Notes under the pieces: model-generated
Database searches by the model: none
What the model was told of the DNA's origin: nothing
Seen by the model: the letters and a program-made list of their open reading frames with translations, nothing else
Source of the DNA: an uncultured Blautia sp.
GTDB taxonomy: Bacteria > Bacillota > Clostridia > Lachnospirales > Lachnospiraceae
Length of the DNA stretch: 25,460 nt
NCBI GenBank assembly: GCA_934394595.1
Contig: CAKRRX010000027.1
Coordinates: 1 to 25,460 of the forward strand
Direction: 5' to 3'
Part shown: one piece after another, positions 7,999 to 15,672 of the stretch
How the letters are laid out: each line of letters begins with the position of its first letter
Position numbering within the stretch: the stretch's first letter is position 1
Program-made: the position numbers and the translations under genes

Positions 7999-8040
7999 CT
8001 TCACATCCGTTATGAAATTTTTATACTGCCTGTAAATCTC

Positions 8041-9015
8041 TTATGCACGTTTCTTCTCTTTCAGGATATCGATCAATACTGCTATGATCAGTACCATACC
8101 GGTAATGATCTGCTGCCAGTTTGCCTGGAGACCGATGTATGGAAGACCGGTTTTCAGCAGCATGATAACGAAAATACCTACCAGAGTTCCTACTACAGAT
8201 CCGTAACCACCGGAAGCTGCCACACCACCAACGAATACACCGCCGATAGCATCCATCTCAAGTCCGGCACCAGTACCAGGCTGTACAGTAGGAGTTACTG
8301 CTGCATATGCGATTGCTGCAAGACCTGTAAACAGACCGCAAACCACATATACCATTACGTGATACATTTTTACATTGATTCCGGAAAGGGCTGCTGCCTC
8401 TTTGTTGGAACCGATCGCGATGGTGTAACGTCCGAATTTTGTATGGTTCAGCACGAACTCCATCAGGATTACCAGAAGGATCATCCAGATAAATCCAATT
8501 GGATAACGGGAAGCACTTCTTCCGGTACCTATTGTCAGTTTGAAAATGGAATGGAACCATCCGCCATCCTGATTCAGGGTCGGCCACGGTGTAGCACTGT
8601 AAAGAGAACCGATACCACGGGTAATCATACAGGTACAAAGGGTAGCCAAAAATGGAGGCAGGTTCATAATACCAATAAGGATACCGTTGGCTGCACCGAT
8701 TGCAACACCAAGCAGAATACATATCAGCATTGCAGCTGCTACCGGGATATGATCATTTCTGATCAAGGTTCCACCGATCAGTGCGTAACATACCATTCCG
8801 GTTCCGATGGAAAGGTCAACACCGCCGGTAATAAGCGGGAATGTAACACCGATTGCCATCAGAAGATCATAATATGAGAAATCCAACATACTAAGGAGTG
8901 TGGTATACTGTCTGAATTCCTTACTCCTTATGGAAAATATCAGCACCAGTGCTATGATAACCAGCAAAACAATAAATCTCTGATCACTTAAAATACTTTT
9001 TTTCTTCTTAGTCAT
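8041..9015 (-). CDS. Sugar ABC transporter permease (RbsC/BPD_transp_2 family), second in operon
   Basis: This 324-residue integral membrane protein forms half of the importer channel. It has about eight to ten hydrophobic segments starting at residue 14, and the family-typical stretches VTFPLITGGVDLSIG, ANGILIGIMNLPPFLATLCT and GGVFVGGVAASGGYGS. GSNKEAAALSGINVK is the cytoplasmic loop expected to contact the ATPase. The ATG has AAGGAGG about 5 bases upstream (9021-9027) and lies 10 bases after the ATPase stop, so the two are cotranslated. Its partner is the related permease at 10560-11537, and the two probably form a heterodimer, as in RhaP/RhaQ-type importers. The substrate cannot be read from the sequence. 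Confidence 0.94.
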   Translation of the reverse strand: MTKKKKSILSDQRFIVLLVIIALVLIFSIRSKEFRQYTTLLSMLDFSYYDLLMAIGVTFPLITGGVDLSIGTGMVCYALIGGTLIRNDHIPVAAAMLICILLGVAIGAANGILIGIMNLPPFLATLCTCMITRGIGSLYSATPWPTLNQDGGWFHSIFKLTIGTGRSASRYPIGFIWMILLVILMEFVLNHTKFGRYTIAIGSNKEAAALSGINVKMYHVMVYVVCGLFTGLAAIAYAAVTPTVQPGTGAGLEMDAIGGVFVGGVAASGGYGSVVGTLVGIFVIMLLKTGLPYIGLQANWQQIITGMVLIIAVLIDILKEKKRA

Positions 9016-9025
9016 GACGCCCTCC

Positions 9026-10537
9026 TTAATCGATATTCCGTGTAGCCTTTGTCATAATGTGTTCCTGTGATGCTTCGGAAATATCAATATCCCCTGTTAC
9101 TTTACCTTCACACATTACGATGATACGGTCACTCATTCGGAGAATCTCTGTCATCTCAGAAGAAATCATGATAATAGATTTTCCTTCTGCTGCCAGTCTG
9201 CTCATTAACTTGTAAATCTCGTTCTTGGCACCAACGTCGATACCTCTTGTAGGCTCATCAAAGATCAGGATCTCACTGTCACGGGTCAGCCATTTTGCGA
9301 TAACCACTTTCTGCTGGTTACCACCGGAAAGATTTACTACCAGCTGGTCTGTGGTAGGAGTCTTGGTTGCAAGCTCCTTCACATATTTCTCTGTGACTTT
9401 TTTCTCCTTACCTTTGTTAATGAAAAGGCCATTGCAGTACTGTTCCATTGTTGCCAGGGTTGTGTTCTCTGTAACAGATTTCTGAACAACAACTCCATAT
9501 CTTCTTCTATCCTCAGACAGATAACCGATACCATATTTAACTGCATCCTGCGGGCTGTTGATGGTTACTTCGCGAAGCTGCCCATCTTTTCCCATAATAG
9601 AGATCTTTCCACTCTGCTTCGGATCTGCTCCAAACAGGGCTCTTGCTGTCTCAGTACGTCCGGCTCCCATCAGTCCTGAGAATCCAAGGATCTCACCTTT
9701 ACGAAGTTCGAAGCTTACGTCCTGAACCATCTTACCTGCATTCAGGTGCTCTACTTTCAGAACAACCGGTGCATCAGGAGCAACCATGCTGTGTTCCTTC
9801 GGGTCTTCGTAAATAACACGGCCAACCATCATATTGATGATGTCCTCTTTTGTACTCTGTGCTGTGATCAGAGTTCCTACATAACCACCATCTCGCATGA
9901 CTGTTACACGGTCTGTGATGACCTTGATCTCATCCATACGGTGGGAAATGTATACAATACCAAGATTCTTCTTGCGAAGGTCTTTGATAATCTCAAATAA
10001 ATCTGCAATCTCTTTCTCTGTAAGCGCTGCAGACGGCTCATCAAAAATGATAACCTCTGCTTTGTGGGAAATTGCTTTTGCGATCTCACACATCTGCTGT
10101 TTACCAACAGTAAGATTGCTCATTTTTTCCCTTGGATCAATTTCAATATTCAGATCCTGGAACAGTTTCTTAGAATCTTCGATCATCTTCTTGTCGTCTA
10201 CACGGATTCCTTTTTTCGGCTCACGTCCGATAAAAATGTTCTGTGCAACAGTCAGATCTCCGATCATATTTAATTCCTGATGTACGATTACTACTCCGGC
10301 TTCCTGTGCTTCACGGGTATTGTGAAATTCAATTTCTTTGCCTTTGTATACGATAGATCCGGAATCTTTCTGATAAATACCGGTCAGCACCTTCATCAGT
10401 GTGGACTTTCCGGCACCGTTCTCTCCCATAAGTGCATGTACTTCACCGCGTTTCACTTCGAAATTAACATGATCCAGGGCATGAACTCCAGGAAAGGACT
10501 TATCGATTTCCTTCATCGTTAAAATAACTTCACCCAT
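9026..10537 (-). CDS. Sugar ABC transporter double ATP-binding protein (RbsA/MglA/XylG family)
   Basis: This 503-residue cytoplasmic ATPase drives the importer. It is a tandem of two nucleotide-binding domains. The first has Walker A GENGAGKST (38-46), signature-region LTVGKQQM and Walker B VIIFDEPSAALT. The second, from about 255, has a degenerate Walker A (GLMGAGRTE), a standard LSGGNQQK signature and ILIFDEPTRGIDVG. This asymmetry, with one weakened site in each half, is normal for carbohydrate uptake transporters of this class. GGAGG at 10547-10551 lies 9 bases before the ATG. The gene starts 22 bases after the first permease stop and ends 10 bases before the second permease start, so it is firmly in one operon. 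Confidence 0.96.
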   Translation of the reverse strand: MGEVILTMKEIDKSFPGVHALDHVNFEVKRGEVHALMGENGAGKSTLMKVLTGIYQKDSGSIVYKGKEIEFHNTREAQEAGVVIVHQELNMIGDLTVAQNIFIGREPKKGIRVDDKKMIEDSKKLFQDLNIEIDPREKMSNLTVGKQQMCEIAKAISHKAEVIIFDEPSAALTEKEIADLFEIIKDLRKKNLGIVYISHRMDEIKVITDRVTVMRDGGYVGTLITAQSTKEDIINMMVGRVIYEDPKEHSMVAPDAPVVLKVEHLNAGKMVQDVSFELRKGEILGFSGLMGAGRTETARALFGADPKQSGKISIMGKDGQLREVTINSPQDAVKYGIGYLSEDRRRYGVVVQKSVTENTTLATMEQYCNGLFINKGKEKKVTEKYVKELATKTPTTDQLVVNLSGGNQQKVVIAKWLTRDSEILIFDEPTRGIDVGAKNEIYKLMSRLAAEGKSIIMISSEMTEILRMSDRIIVMCEGKVTGDIDISEASQEHIMTKATRNID

Positions 10538-10559
10538 TGTCGAATTCCTCCCTCTATGA

Positions 10560-11537
10560 TCAGTTCTTTCTGCGTCTTGCAGAAACGTCAGCGTAAACAG
10601 CTACGATAACAATGAGACCTGTGATGATCATCTGCTGTCCTTTACCAAGGCCAAATGCCATGATTCCCTGCTGAAGAAGAGAGATGATAAACACACCGAT
10701 CACAGTACCACCGATGGAAGCAAGTCCACCAGCCATGGAAGTACCTCCCATAACGCATCCTGCGATTGCTTCGTTGTTATACTGATCGCCATATCCAGGC
10801 TGAACTGTAGTATATGTAGCTACGAAAAACAGTGCTGCGATTCCTACCAGGAATCCACAGATTACATATGCCAGCATTCTCCATTTTCTGGTGTTAACAC
10901 CGGAAAGACGAACTGCTTCACTGTTAGATCCAAGACAAAGGATGTAGCGACCAGGTTTGGTATTGTACAGAACGATACCACAGATCACTGCCATTGTCAG
11001 GAAGATCACAAGACCTACCGGAAATCCATTGTAATTGGTAATGTTTCGGAACCATCCGTTTGCCGGATCAGAAGCCTGCGGCCAGCTGACGGACTGTGTC
11101 TTGGTAAATACAGAAGCAATACCCTTTGCGATATTCATGGAAGCCATGGATACGATAAATGGCGGAACAGACATATAAGAAACCAACCAGCCATTAAAGA
11201 TTCCAAATGCAAGGCCTACCAGAATACAGATCACCATGGCTGCTGCACAAGGCACTCCATAAGAGATCATGCTGTAACCGGAAACCAGTGCACAGCAAAA
11301 CATAACCGGTCCAATGGAGAAATCAATTCCTCCTGTAGCAATTACGAATGTTACTCCAAGTGATAAAAAGCCCAGGAAGTATACATAATTCAAAGTAGAC
11401 TTGATACTGTCACCTACAGGGAACTTACTTCCAAGCACGCCTCTGAAAACTATGAACATCAGAACCAGAATACAGACAAGCAGTATTCTGTTCAGGCCGA
11501 GCTTTTTCACGATTGGATTTTGTTTCAACTTTTCCAA
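10560..11537 (-). CDS. Sugar ABC transporter permease (RbsC/BPD_transp_2 family), first in operon
   Basis: This 325-residue membrane protein is the first gene of the importer operon. It shows the family pattern: GVTFVIATGGIDFSIG, NGWLVSYMSVPPFIVSMAS, the GSNSEAVRLSGVNTRKW loop and GCVMGGTSMAGGLASIGG. I chose a TTG start at 11537. GGAGG at 11546-11550 sits 8 bases upstream, the length then matches the sister permease (324), and a candidate promoter places the transcript start near 11576. The in-frame ATG at 11603 would add 22 hydrophilic residues, has no ribosome site, and would lie inside that promoter. Its partners are the ATPase, second permease and binding protein downstream. Confidence 0.92.
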   Translation of the reverse strand: MEKLKQNPIVKKLGLNRILLVCILVLMFIVFRGVLGSKFPVGDSIKSTLNYVYFLGFLSLGVTFVIATGGIDFSIGPVMFCCALVSGYSMISYGVPCAAAMVICILVGLAFGIFNGWLVSYMSVPPFIVSMASMNIAKGIASVFTKTQSVSWPQASDPANGWFRNITNYNGFPVGLVIFLTMAVICGIVLYNTKPGRYILCLGSNSEAVRLSGVNTRKWRMLAYVICGFLVGIAALFFVATYTTVQPGYGDQYNNEAIAGCVMGGTSMAGGLASIGGTVIGVFIISLLQQGIMAFGLGKGQQMIITGLIVIVAVYADVSARRRKN

Positions 11538-11582
11538 CTTTTCACCCTCCTTGATTTTATTGCACACATCTGCGTTTTCTAT

Positions 11583-11611
11583 ATCATACCTTGGTTTTCT
11601 CATAATTGTAA
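11583..11611 (-). promoter_or_regulatory. Candidate promoter of the ABC importer operon
   Basis: On the minus strand, TATGAT (11583-11588) is preceded by a 17-base spacer and a weak TTACAA -35 (11606-11611). The predicted leader to the TTG start is about 39 bases. A good -10 with a poor -35 next to a large inverted repeat suits activation by a response regulator. Confidence 0.5.
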
Positions 11612-11627
11612 TGGAATATCTTCCAGA

Positions 11628-11672
11628 AAAAGGTTAAATATTTACGGTTTGGTCATAAATATTTAACCTTTT
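11628..11672. promoter_or_regulatory. 17-bp perfect inverted repeat: candidate regulator site B and/or terminator
   Basis: AAAAGGTTAAATATTTA (11628-11644) and its exact complement at 11656-11672 flank an 11-base loop. On the minus strand the stem ends in TTTTT, so it can act as a terminator for the sensory operon, which stops 23 bases earlier. It also contains two TAAATATTTA boxes starting 21 bp apart, placed 17 bp upstream of the importer -35, which suits an activator site. Both roles are compatible. Confidence 0.6.
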
Positions 11673-11694
11673 GGGAAATGCTTGCTTTATATAA

Positions 11695-12681
11695 TCATTT
11701 AAGTGTATTAAATGGGAAAATCAGCTTTTCAATCTCACTGGAATACATGTTGTCCGGTGTCACCAGCTGGCATCCGGAATTGACATTCTTATCATATCCG
11801 TTCTTTTTCAGCATACGGACGGTCTCTGTCACGCCAAGATATCCCATTTTGAAAGCTTTTTGCACTACAAAGCCTTTAAATACCCCTTTTTCCATAAGCT
11901 GAACAGCTTCCTGAGAGCTGTCTATTCCCACTACCTGGATTTTATCCTTCATGTCATAATTCTGTACTGCCCTGGCAGCGCCTACAGAGGAATATTCATT
12001 CATCCCCGCAATCATTTTCAGATCCGGATATTTCTCCATCAGCTGTTCTGTCAGTTCTGTGGCCTTATCAAACTGGGAATTGCAGTATACCACTTCCACC
12101 ACATTCTTCTCATAATCTCCCAGTCCTTCACGGAAGCCCTGCTCTCTTTCCATAGCTGTGGAAACTCCCTTTACATGACTCACAATGGCAATCTTTGAAT
12201 TCTCATCAATGAGGGTTCTTGCATATTCCCCCAGAATCCGGCCAGCTTCCAGATTATCGGTGGCTACTGTCAGATCCTGGATATTGTTTTCCATATAGGA
12301 ATCGATAAATGTAATTTTAATGCCTCTTTTTTTGGCTTCCTTTAAAAGTTCATCAGAAGCATCGAAGCTTGACGGGGAAAATAAAATAGCATCCGGATCT
12401 TTTTCTATTGCCTCTGCCAGAAATTCATTCTGCTTTTCTACATCCTCTTCCCTGTCCGGAGCCAGGATTTCCAGTGAGACACCATATTCCTGTGCTGCCA
12501 TGCGGGTTCCGGATATCAATGCAGTCCAGAAGTCGTTAGTTCCATCCTCTGTCTTTGGAATATAGATTAACGACCATTTTTTTTCGGCATTTTTTTTCTG
12601 TATATGGAGTACAGTACCAGCAGCTGCCAGAAGGAGAACTGCTGTACCGATCAGCAAAATCCATTGTTTACGCTTTTTCAT
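11695..12681 (-). CDS. Membrane-tethered sugar-binding protein, probable kinase accessory sensor (XylFII-like)
   Basis: This 328-residue LacI-like periplasmic-binding domain is held by an uncleaved N-terminal helix (about 7-24, after MKKRKQW). There is no lipobox cysteine and no clear signal cleavage site. Ligand-fold segments include DFWTALISGTRMAAQEYG, DAILFSPSSFDAS, IDSYMENNIQD and VVGIDSSQEAVQLME. It overlaps the kinase gene by 14 bases, with GGAGG just before its ATG, so the two are made together. In Clostridium beijerinckii, membrane-anchored XylFII binds xylose and works with the LytS kinase; the gene order and anchoring here fit the same role. It may instead feed a transporter, but it is outside the importer operon and looks like a sensor. 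The sugar is unknown. Confidence 0.85.
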   Translation of the reverse strand: MKKRKQWILLIGTAVLLLAAAGTVLHIQKKNAEKKWSLIYIPKTEDGTNDFWTALISGTRMAAQEYGVSLEILAPDREEDVEKQNEFLAEAIEKDPDAILFSPSSFDASDELLKEAKKRGIKITFIDSYMENNIQDLTVATDNLEAGRILGEYARTLIDENSKIAIVSHVKGVSTAMEREQGFREGLGDYEKNVVEVVYCNSQFDKATELTEQLMEKYPDLKMIAGMNEYSSVGAARAVQNYDMKDKIQVVGIDSSQEAVQLMEKGVFKGFVVQKAFKMGYLGVTETVRMLKKNGYDKNVNSGCQLVTPDNMYSSEIEKLIFPFNTLK

Positions 12682-14479
12682 GATGCTCCTCCCCCACTGC
12701 CGGGATTACCACTGTAACAGTGGTACCTTCCCCCTTTTTACTTTGATAGTGCAGGCCATAATCCTTTCCATAATATAATACAAGCCGTTTCTGTACATTG
12801 TATACGCCTACTCCATTGGAATGATAATTGACTTTATGTTTTTCAAAAATATGGGAAAGAGTTTCCTCATCCATTCCCACTCCATCATCCTTTACCTCCA
12901 GTACGGCATTATCCCCTTGCCGATATCCTTTTACCAGAATCATCCCCTTACTCTCTTTGTATTTCAGTCCATGATAAATGGCATTTTCGATAATAGGCTG
13001 CAGCACAAGCTTCACAATGGGGATCATATTTACAGAAGGATCCACATCAATTTCAAATTCCAGCTTGTCCTTGTACCGCATTTTCTGGATCGTCAGATAA
13101 CTTTTTGCATACTGGATTTCCTGTCCTATAGACACAGTCTCGTCTTCATTACTGATACTCTGGCGTAGAAGCCTTGCAAGAGATGCCGTCATCAGCACCA
13201 CATCCTCATACTTTTTCCCTTCTGCCATCCAGATAATGGAATCCAGGGTATTATACAAAAAATGAGGATTGATCTGAGACTGTAAAGCTTTCAGCTCACT
13301 TTTTCGCTTCTGCTCCTGTTCATGGACATTCTGTTCCATCAGGTCTTCGATCTTATGGGTCATCACATTAAAGGACTGGGTAAGGCTGCCAATCTCATTT
13401 TCATAGGGAACCGGAAGATCTGCAGCAGTGAAATCACCCTCCTGCACCCTTTTCATAGAATCACGCAGTTTCTGAATGGGATGGGTAATGCTTTTTGAGA
13501 TAAAAATTGACAGAAGCATCGCAATTAACACAAGGACAATTGCTGTGAGCATATAAATGTCGTTGGCCTCCTTGCTGCTCTTTAACAGTTCTGCCATATT
13601 CATGCATCCTACAATGGTCCAGCCTGTGATTTCCGAATGGGAAAGGGTATAAATCTTCTCTTCATCTCCCTCTCCTGTCACAACGATATCTGAATCAGCG
13701 TTCATCACAGCATCAATATTTTCTGTCTGCAGTTCATTATAAAGCTGCTGCTGACTTGGATGATATACAATGTTTCCATTCTGATCCAGAATAAATACAT
13801 ATCCTTTGTCTCCATTACTGTTCTGGTCACACAGTTCGCTGATCGCACTGTAATTCAAATCCAGAAATACCACTCCGTCACTGTTCCCGGTTCCGTAATA
13901 ATTGTGGACTTCCCGGCTTAAAGTGATCACCCATGGCCTCTGGCCCTTGATAATATGCTGTACATGGGAAGAGGTAAGATTATATTGATTAAAATGATCC
14001 ACTGCATTTGTGTACCACTCCTGAGTGGACAGATCCAGGTTTGTATTTATGACCTGATATCCATCATTTACCACATTAACTCCGTTTTTTTGCACGAGTC
14101 CGATATTGCGGATGTCATCACGGCTTTTCAGGATAATACTGAATTCTTCCAGAAGCCTTCTTCTATGTTCTCCCTGGGCCACATCGTCTTCCCTTTCCCG
14201 GCGGTACAAAAGCATATAGGCATCCTGACTGTTTGCTATGATGGAAGTCATATTATCCATATAAGTAATATAAGAATCGATATTCTGGGTCAGCTGCCTG
14301 GTAATACTCTGGGTATACACCACAGAATTCTCATAAATTGCAGAATTTGTATACCGCATGGATATAATAGTTGACACCAGAACTGCACACAGTACAAGTA
14401 CCGAAATTGCAGCAAACACAGTACTCTGGATACTTTTAAATTTCCGGGGCAGCTTTCTGCTTTTCTTATCTTCGCTCAT
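12668..14479 (-). CDS. YesM/LytS-type sensor histidine kinase of the second sensory operon
   Basis: This 603-residue membrane kinase has TM1 at about 17-41, a Cache-like extracellular region at about 42-306, TM2 at about 307-328 and a HAMP segment at 329-382. The His_kinase domain has QINPHFLYN (H406), and the ATPase domain has LQPIIENAIYHG (N499), DDGVGM (531-536) and SNGVGVYN. It should pass phosphate to the YesN regulator at 15669-17291. A GGAG at 14490-14493 lies 10 bases before the ATG, and the gene begins 47 bases after the ApbE stop. Its 3' end overlaps the tethered binding protein, which is probably its ligand-sensing partner. The extracellular domain is large enough to bind a ligand by itself, so sensing could be direct, indirect or both. 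Confidence 0.93.
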   Translation of the reverse strand: MSEDKKSRKLPRKFKSIQSTVFAAISVLVLCAVLVSTIISMRYTNSAIYENSVVYTQSITRQLTQNIDSYITYMDNMTSIIANSQDAYMLLYRREREDDVAQGEHRRRLLEEFSIILKSRDDIRNIGLVQKNGVNVVNDGYQVINTNLDLSTQEWYTNAVDHFNQYNLTSSHVQHIIKGQRPWVITLSREVHNYYGTGNSDGVVFLDLNYSAISELCDQNSNGDKGYVFILDQNGNIVYHPSQQQLYNELQTENIDAVMNADSDIVVTGEGDEEKIYTLSHSEITGWTIVGCMNMAELLKSSKEANDIYMLTAIVLVLIAMLLSIFISKSITHPIQKLRDSMKRVQEGDFTAADLPVPYENEIGSLTQSFNVMTHKIEDLMEQNVHEQEQKRKSELKALQSQINPHFLYNTLDSIIWMAEGKKYEDVVLMTASLARLLRQSISNEDETVSIGQEIQYAKSYLTIQKMRYKDKLEFEIDVDPSVNMIPIVKLVLQPIIENAIYHGLKYKESKGMILVKGYRQGDNAVLEVKDDGVGMDEETLSHIFEKHKVNYHSNGVGVYNVQKRLVLYYGKDYGLHYQSKKGEGTTVTVVIPAVGEEHHEKA

Positions 14480-14526
14480 TGATACTATTCTCCGTCTATC
14501 TTTTTCTGATCCGTAAGCCGTAAATT

Positions 14527-15672
14527 TTAACCATTCTTTACTTTGATCTCAATTGGAATTACCTGCCAGCTTTTTTCCGACTGAAACTGTTCTTTCAAAT
14601 CCTCAGAAACATGGATCTCACTGTCACTGGTGATCAGGATCATTCCAAATTCTTCCTGATGTTCTCGCCAGAAGCTGCATGCCTTTTCATACCCCATAAT
14701 ATACAGTGCCGTAGACAGGCCATCTGCAAGGGTTCCGTCCTCTGATACAATGGTTACAGACAAAAGGTCTCCACTGGCCGGATATCCGGTACGGGGATCC
14801 AGAATATGGATGTATTTCTCATTATTTTCAGTGAAATAACGCTCATAACCACCTGAGGTAACTACTGCCTCATCTTCCACAGACAACACTCCAATGTAGT
14901 CTTGTTCACTGCCCTCGGGATTTCGTATTCCTATTTTCCACAGACTTCCATCTGGCTTTTTCCCAATGGCCTGCACATTTCCCCCAAGAGACACCAGTGC
15001 AGAAGGAACTTCATACTCCTGAAAGATCTCTTTAAGCTTTTGTCCGGTGTACCCCTTTGCCAGGCCGCCAAGATCCACCTGCTGTCCTTCTCCCAGATTA
15101 ACCTGGGCACCATTTGAACCTGTCCCCTTAGTTTCTTCCGGAACAGTGGTCTGACTGTCCTCTTTCCTGTCTGAGCCTGTGATATTATCTGATTCCAGGG
15201 ACTTTTGATCATCTGATATCTGAATTAGGCTCCCGTCTGTCAACGGTAAAAGTTCCTGGATTTCCGCCTCTGATGGAACATGATAATTTCCCGTAGGAAA
15301 TCCCCACAGCTTCATCAGTGGATAAATAGTATCGTCATAAAGGCCGCCCGTTTCCTGAAATAGTTCCTTTCCCCTTTCCAGAAGTATCTTAAGATTCTCT
15401 TCCACAAAAAGACTTCCAGACTCATTCAGGGCATATACCTCACTGTTTTTATCCTGTGCAGACAGCAGCCCATCCAGATATTTTACCTCTTCTATGGCTG
15501 CATCCACTGCTTTTTCGCTGTTTTTTCCATATGCAGTAAATTCCATGTAGGTATCCATGGCAAGAAGCTGCTTCTGGCATTTTTTCTGACTGCCAGTATT
15601 TTTGCTGAGCCATACTGCAATTCCCAATATTCCTGCACAGACGCAAACTGCTGTCAGCACTCTTTTTTTCAT
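14527..15672 (-). CDS. apbE: ApbE-family FAD:protein FMN transferase, membrane-anchored
   Basis: ApbE enzymes use FAD to attach FMN covalently to a Ser/Thr of target proteins outside the cytoplasmic membrane. This 381-residue protein has an N-terminal hydrophobic helix (about 4-22) without a good lipobox. Family motifs follow: AMDTYMEFTAYG, DLGGLAKGY (200-208), LGGNVQAIG (229-237), HILDPRTGYP (289-298) and LADGLSTALYIMG, with D317 and T321 at the metal-ligand positions. An acidic Ser/Thr-rich insert at about 157-192 lies just before the DLGG motif. Its ATG overlaps the regulator stop by 4 bases (ATGA), so it is translationally coupled into the sensory operon. No FMN-binding target protein or clear flavinylation motif (D-x-x-S/T-G-A-T) was found in the window, so its substrate is unknown. 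Confidence 0.92.
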   Translation of the reverse strand: MKKRVLTAVCVCAGILGIAVWLSKNTGSQKKCQKQLLAMDTYMEFTAYGKNSEKAVDAAIEEVKYLDGLLSAQDKNSEVYALNESGSLFVEENLKILLERGKELFQETGGLYDDTIYPLMKLWGFPTGNYHVPSEAEIQELLPLTDGSLIQISDDQKSLESDNITGSDRKEDSQTTVPEETKGTGSNGAQVNLGEGQQVDLGGLAKGYTGQKLKEIFQEYEVPSALVSLGGNVQAIGKKPDGSLWKIGIRNPEGSEQDYIGVLSVEDEAVVTSGGYERYFTENNEKYIHILDPRTGYPASGDLLSVTIVSEDGTLADGLSTALYIMGYEKACSFWREHQEEFGMILITSDSEIHVSEDLKEQFQSEKSWQVIPIEIKVKNG

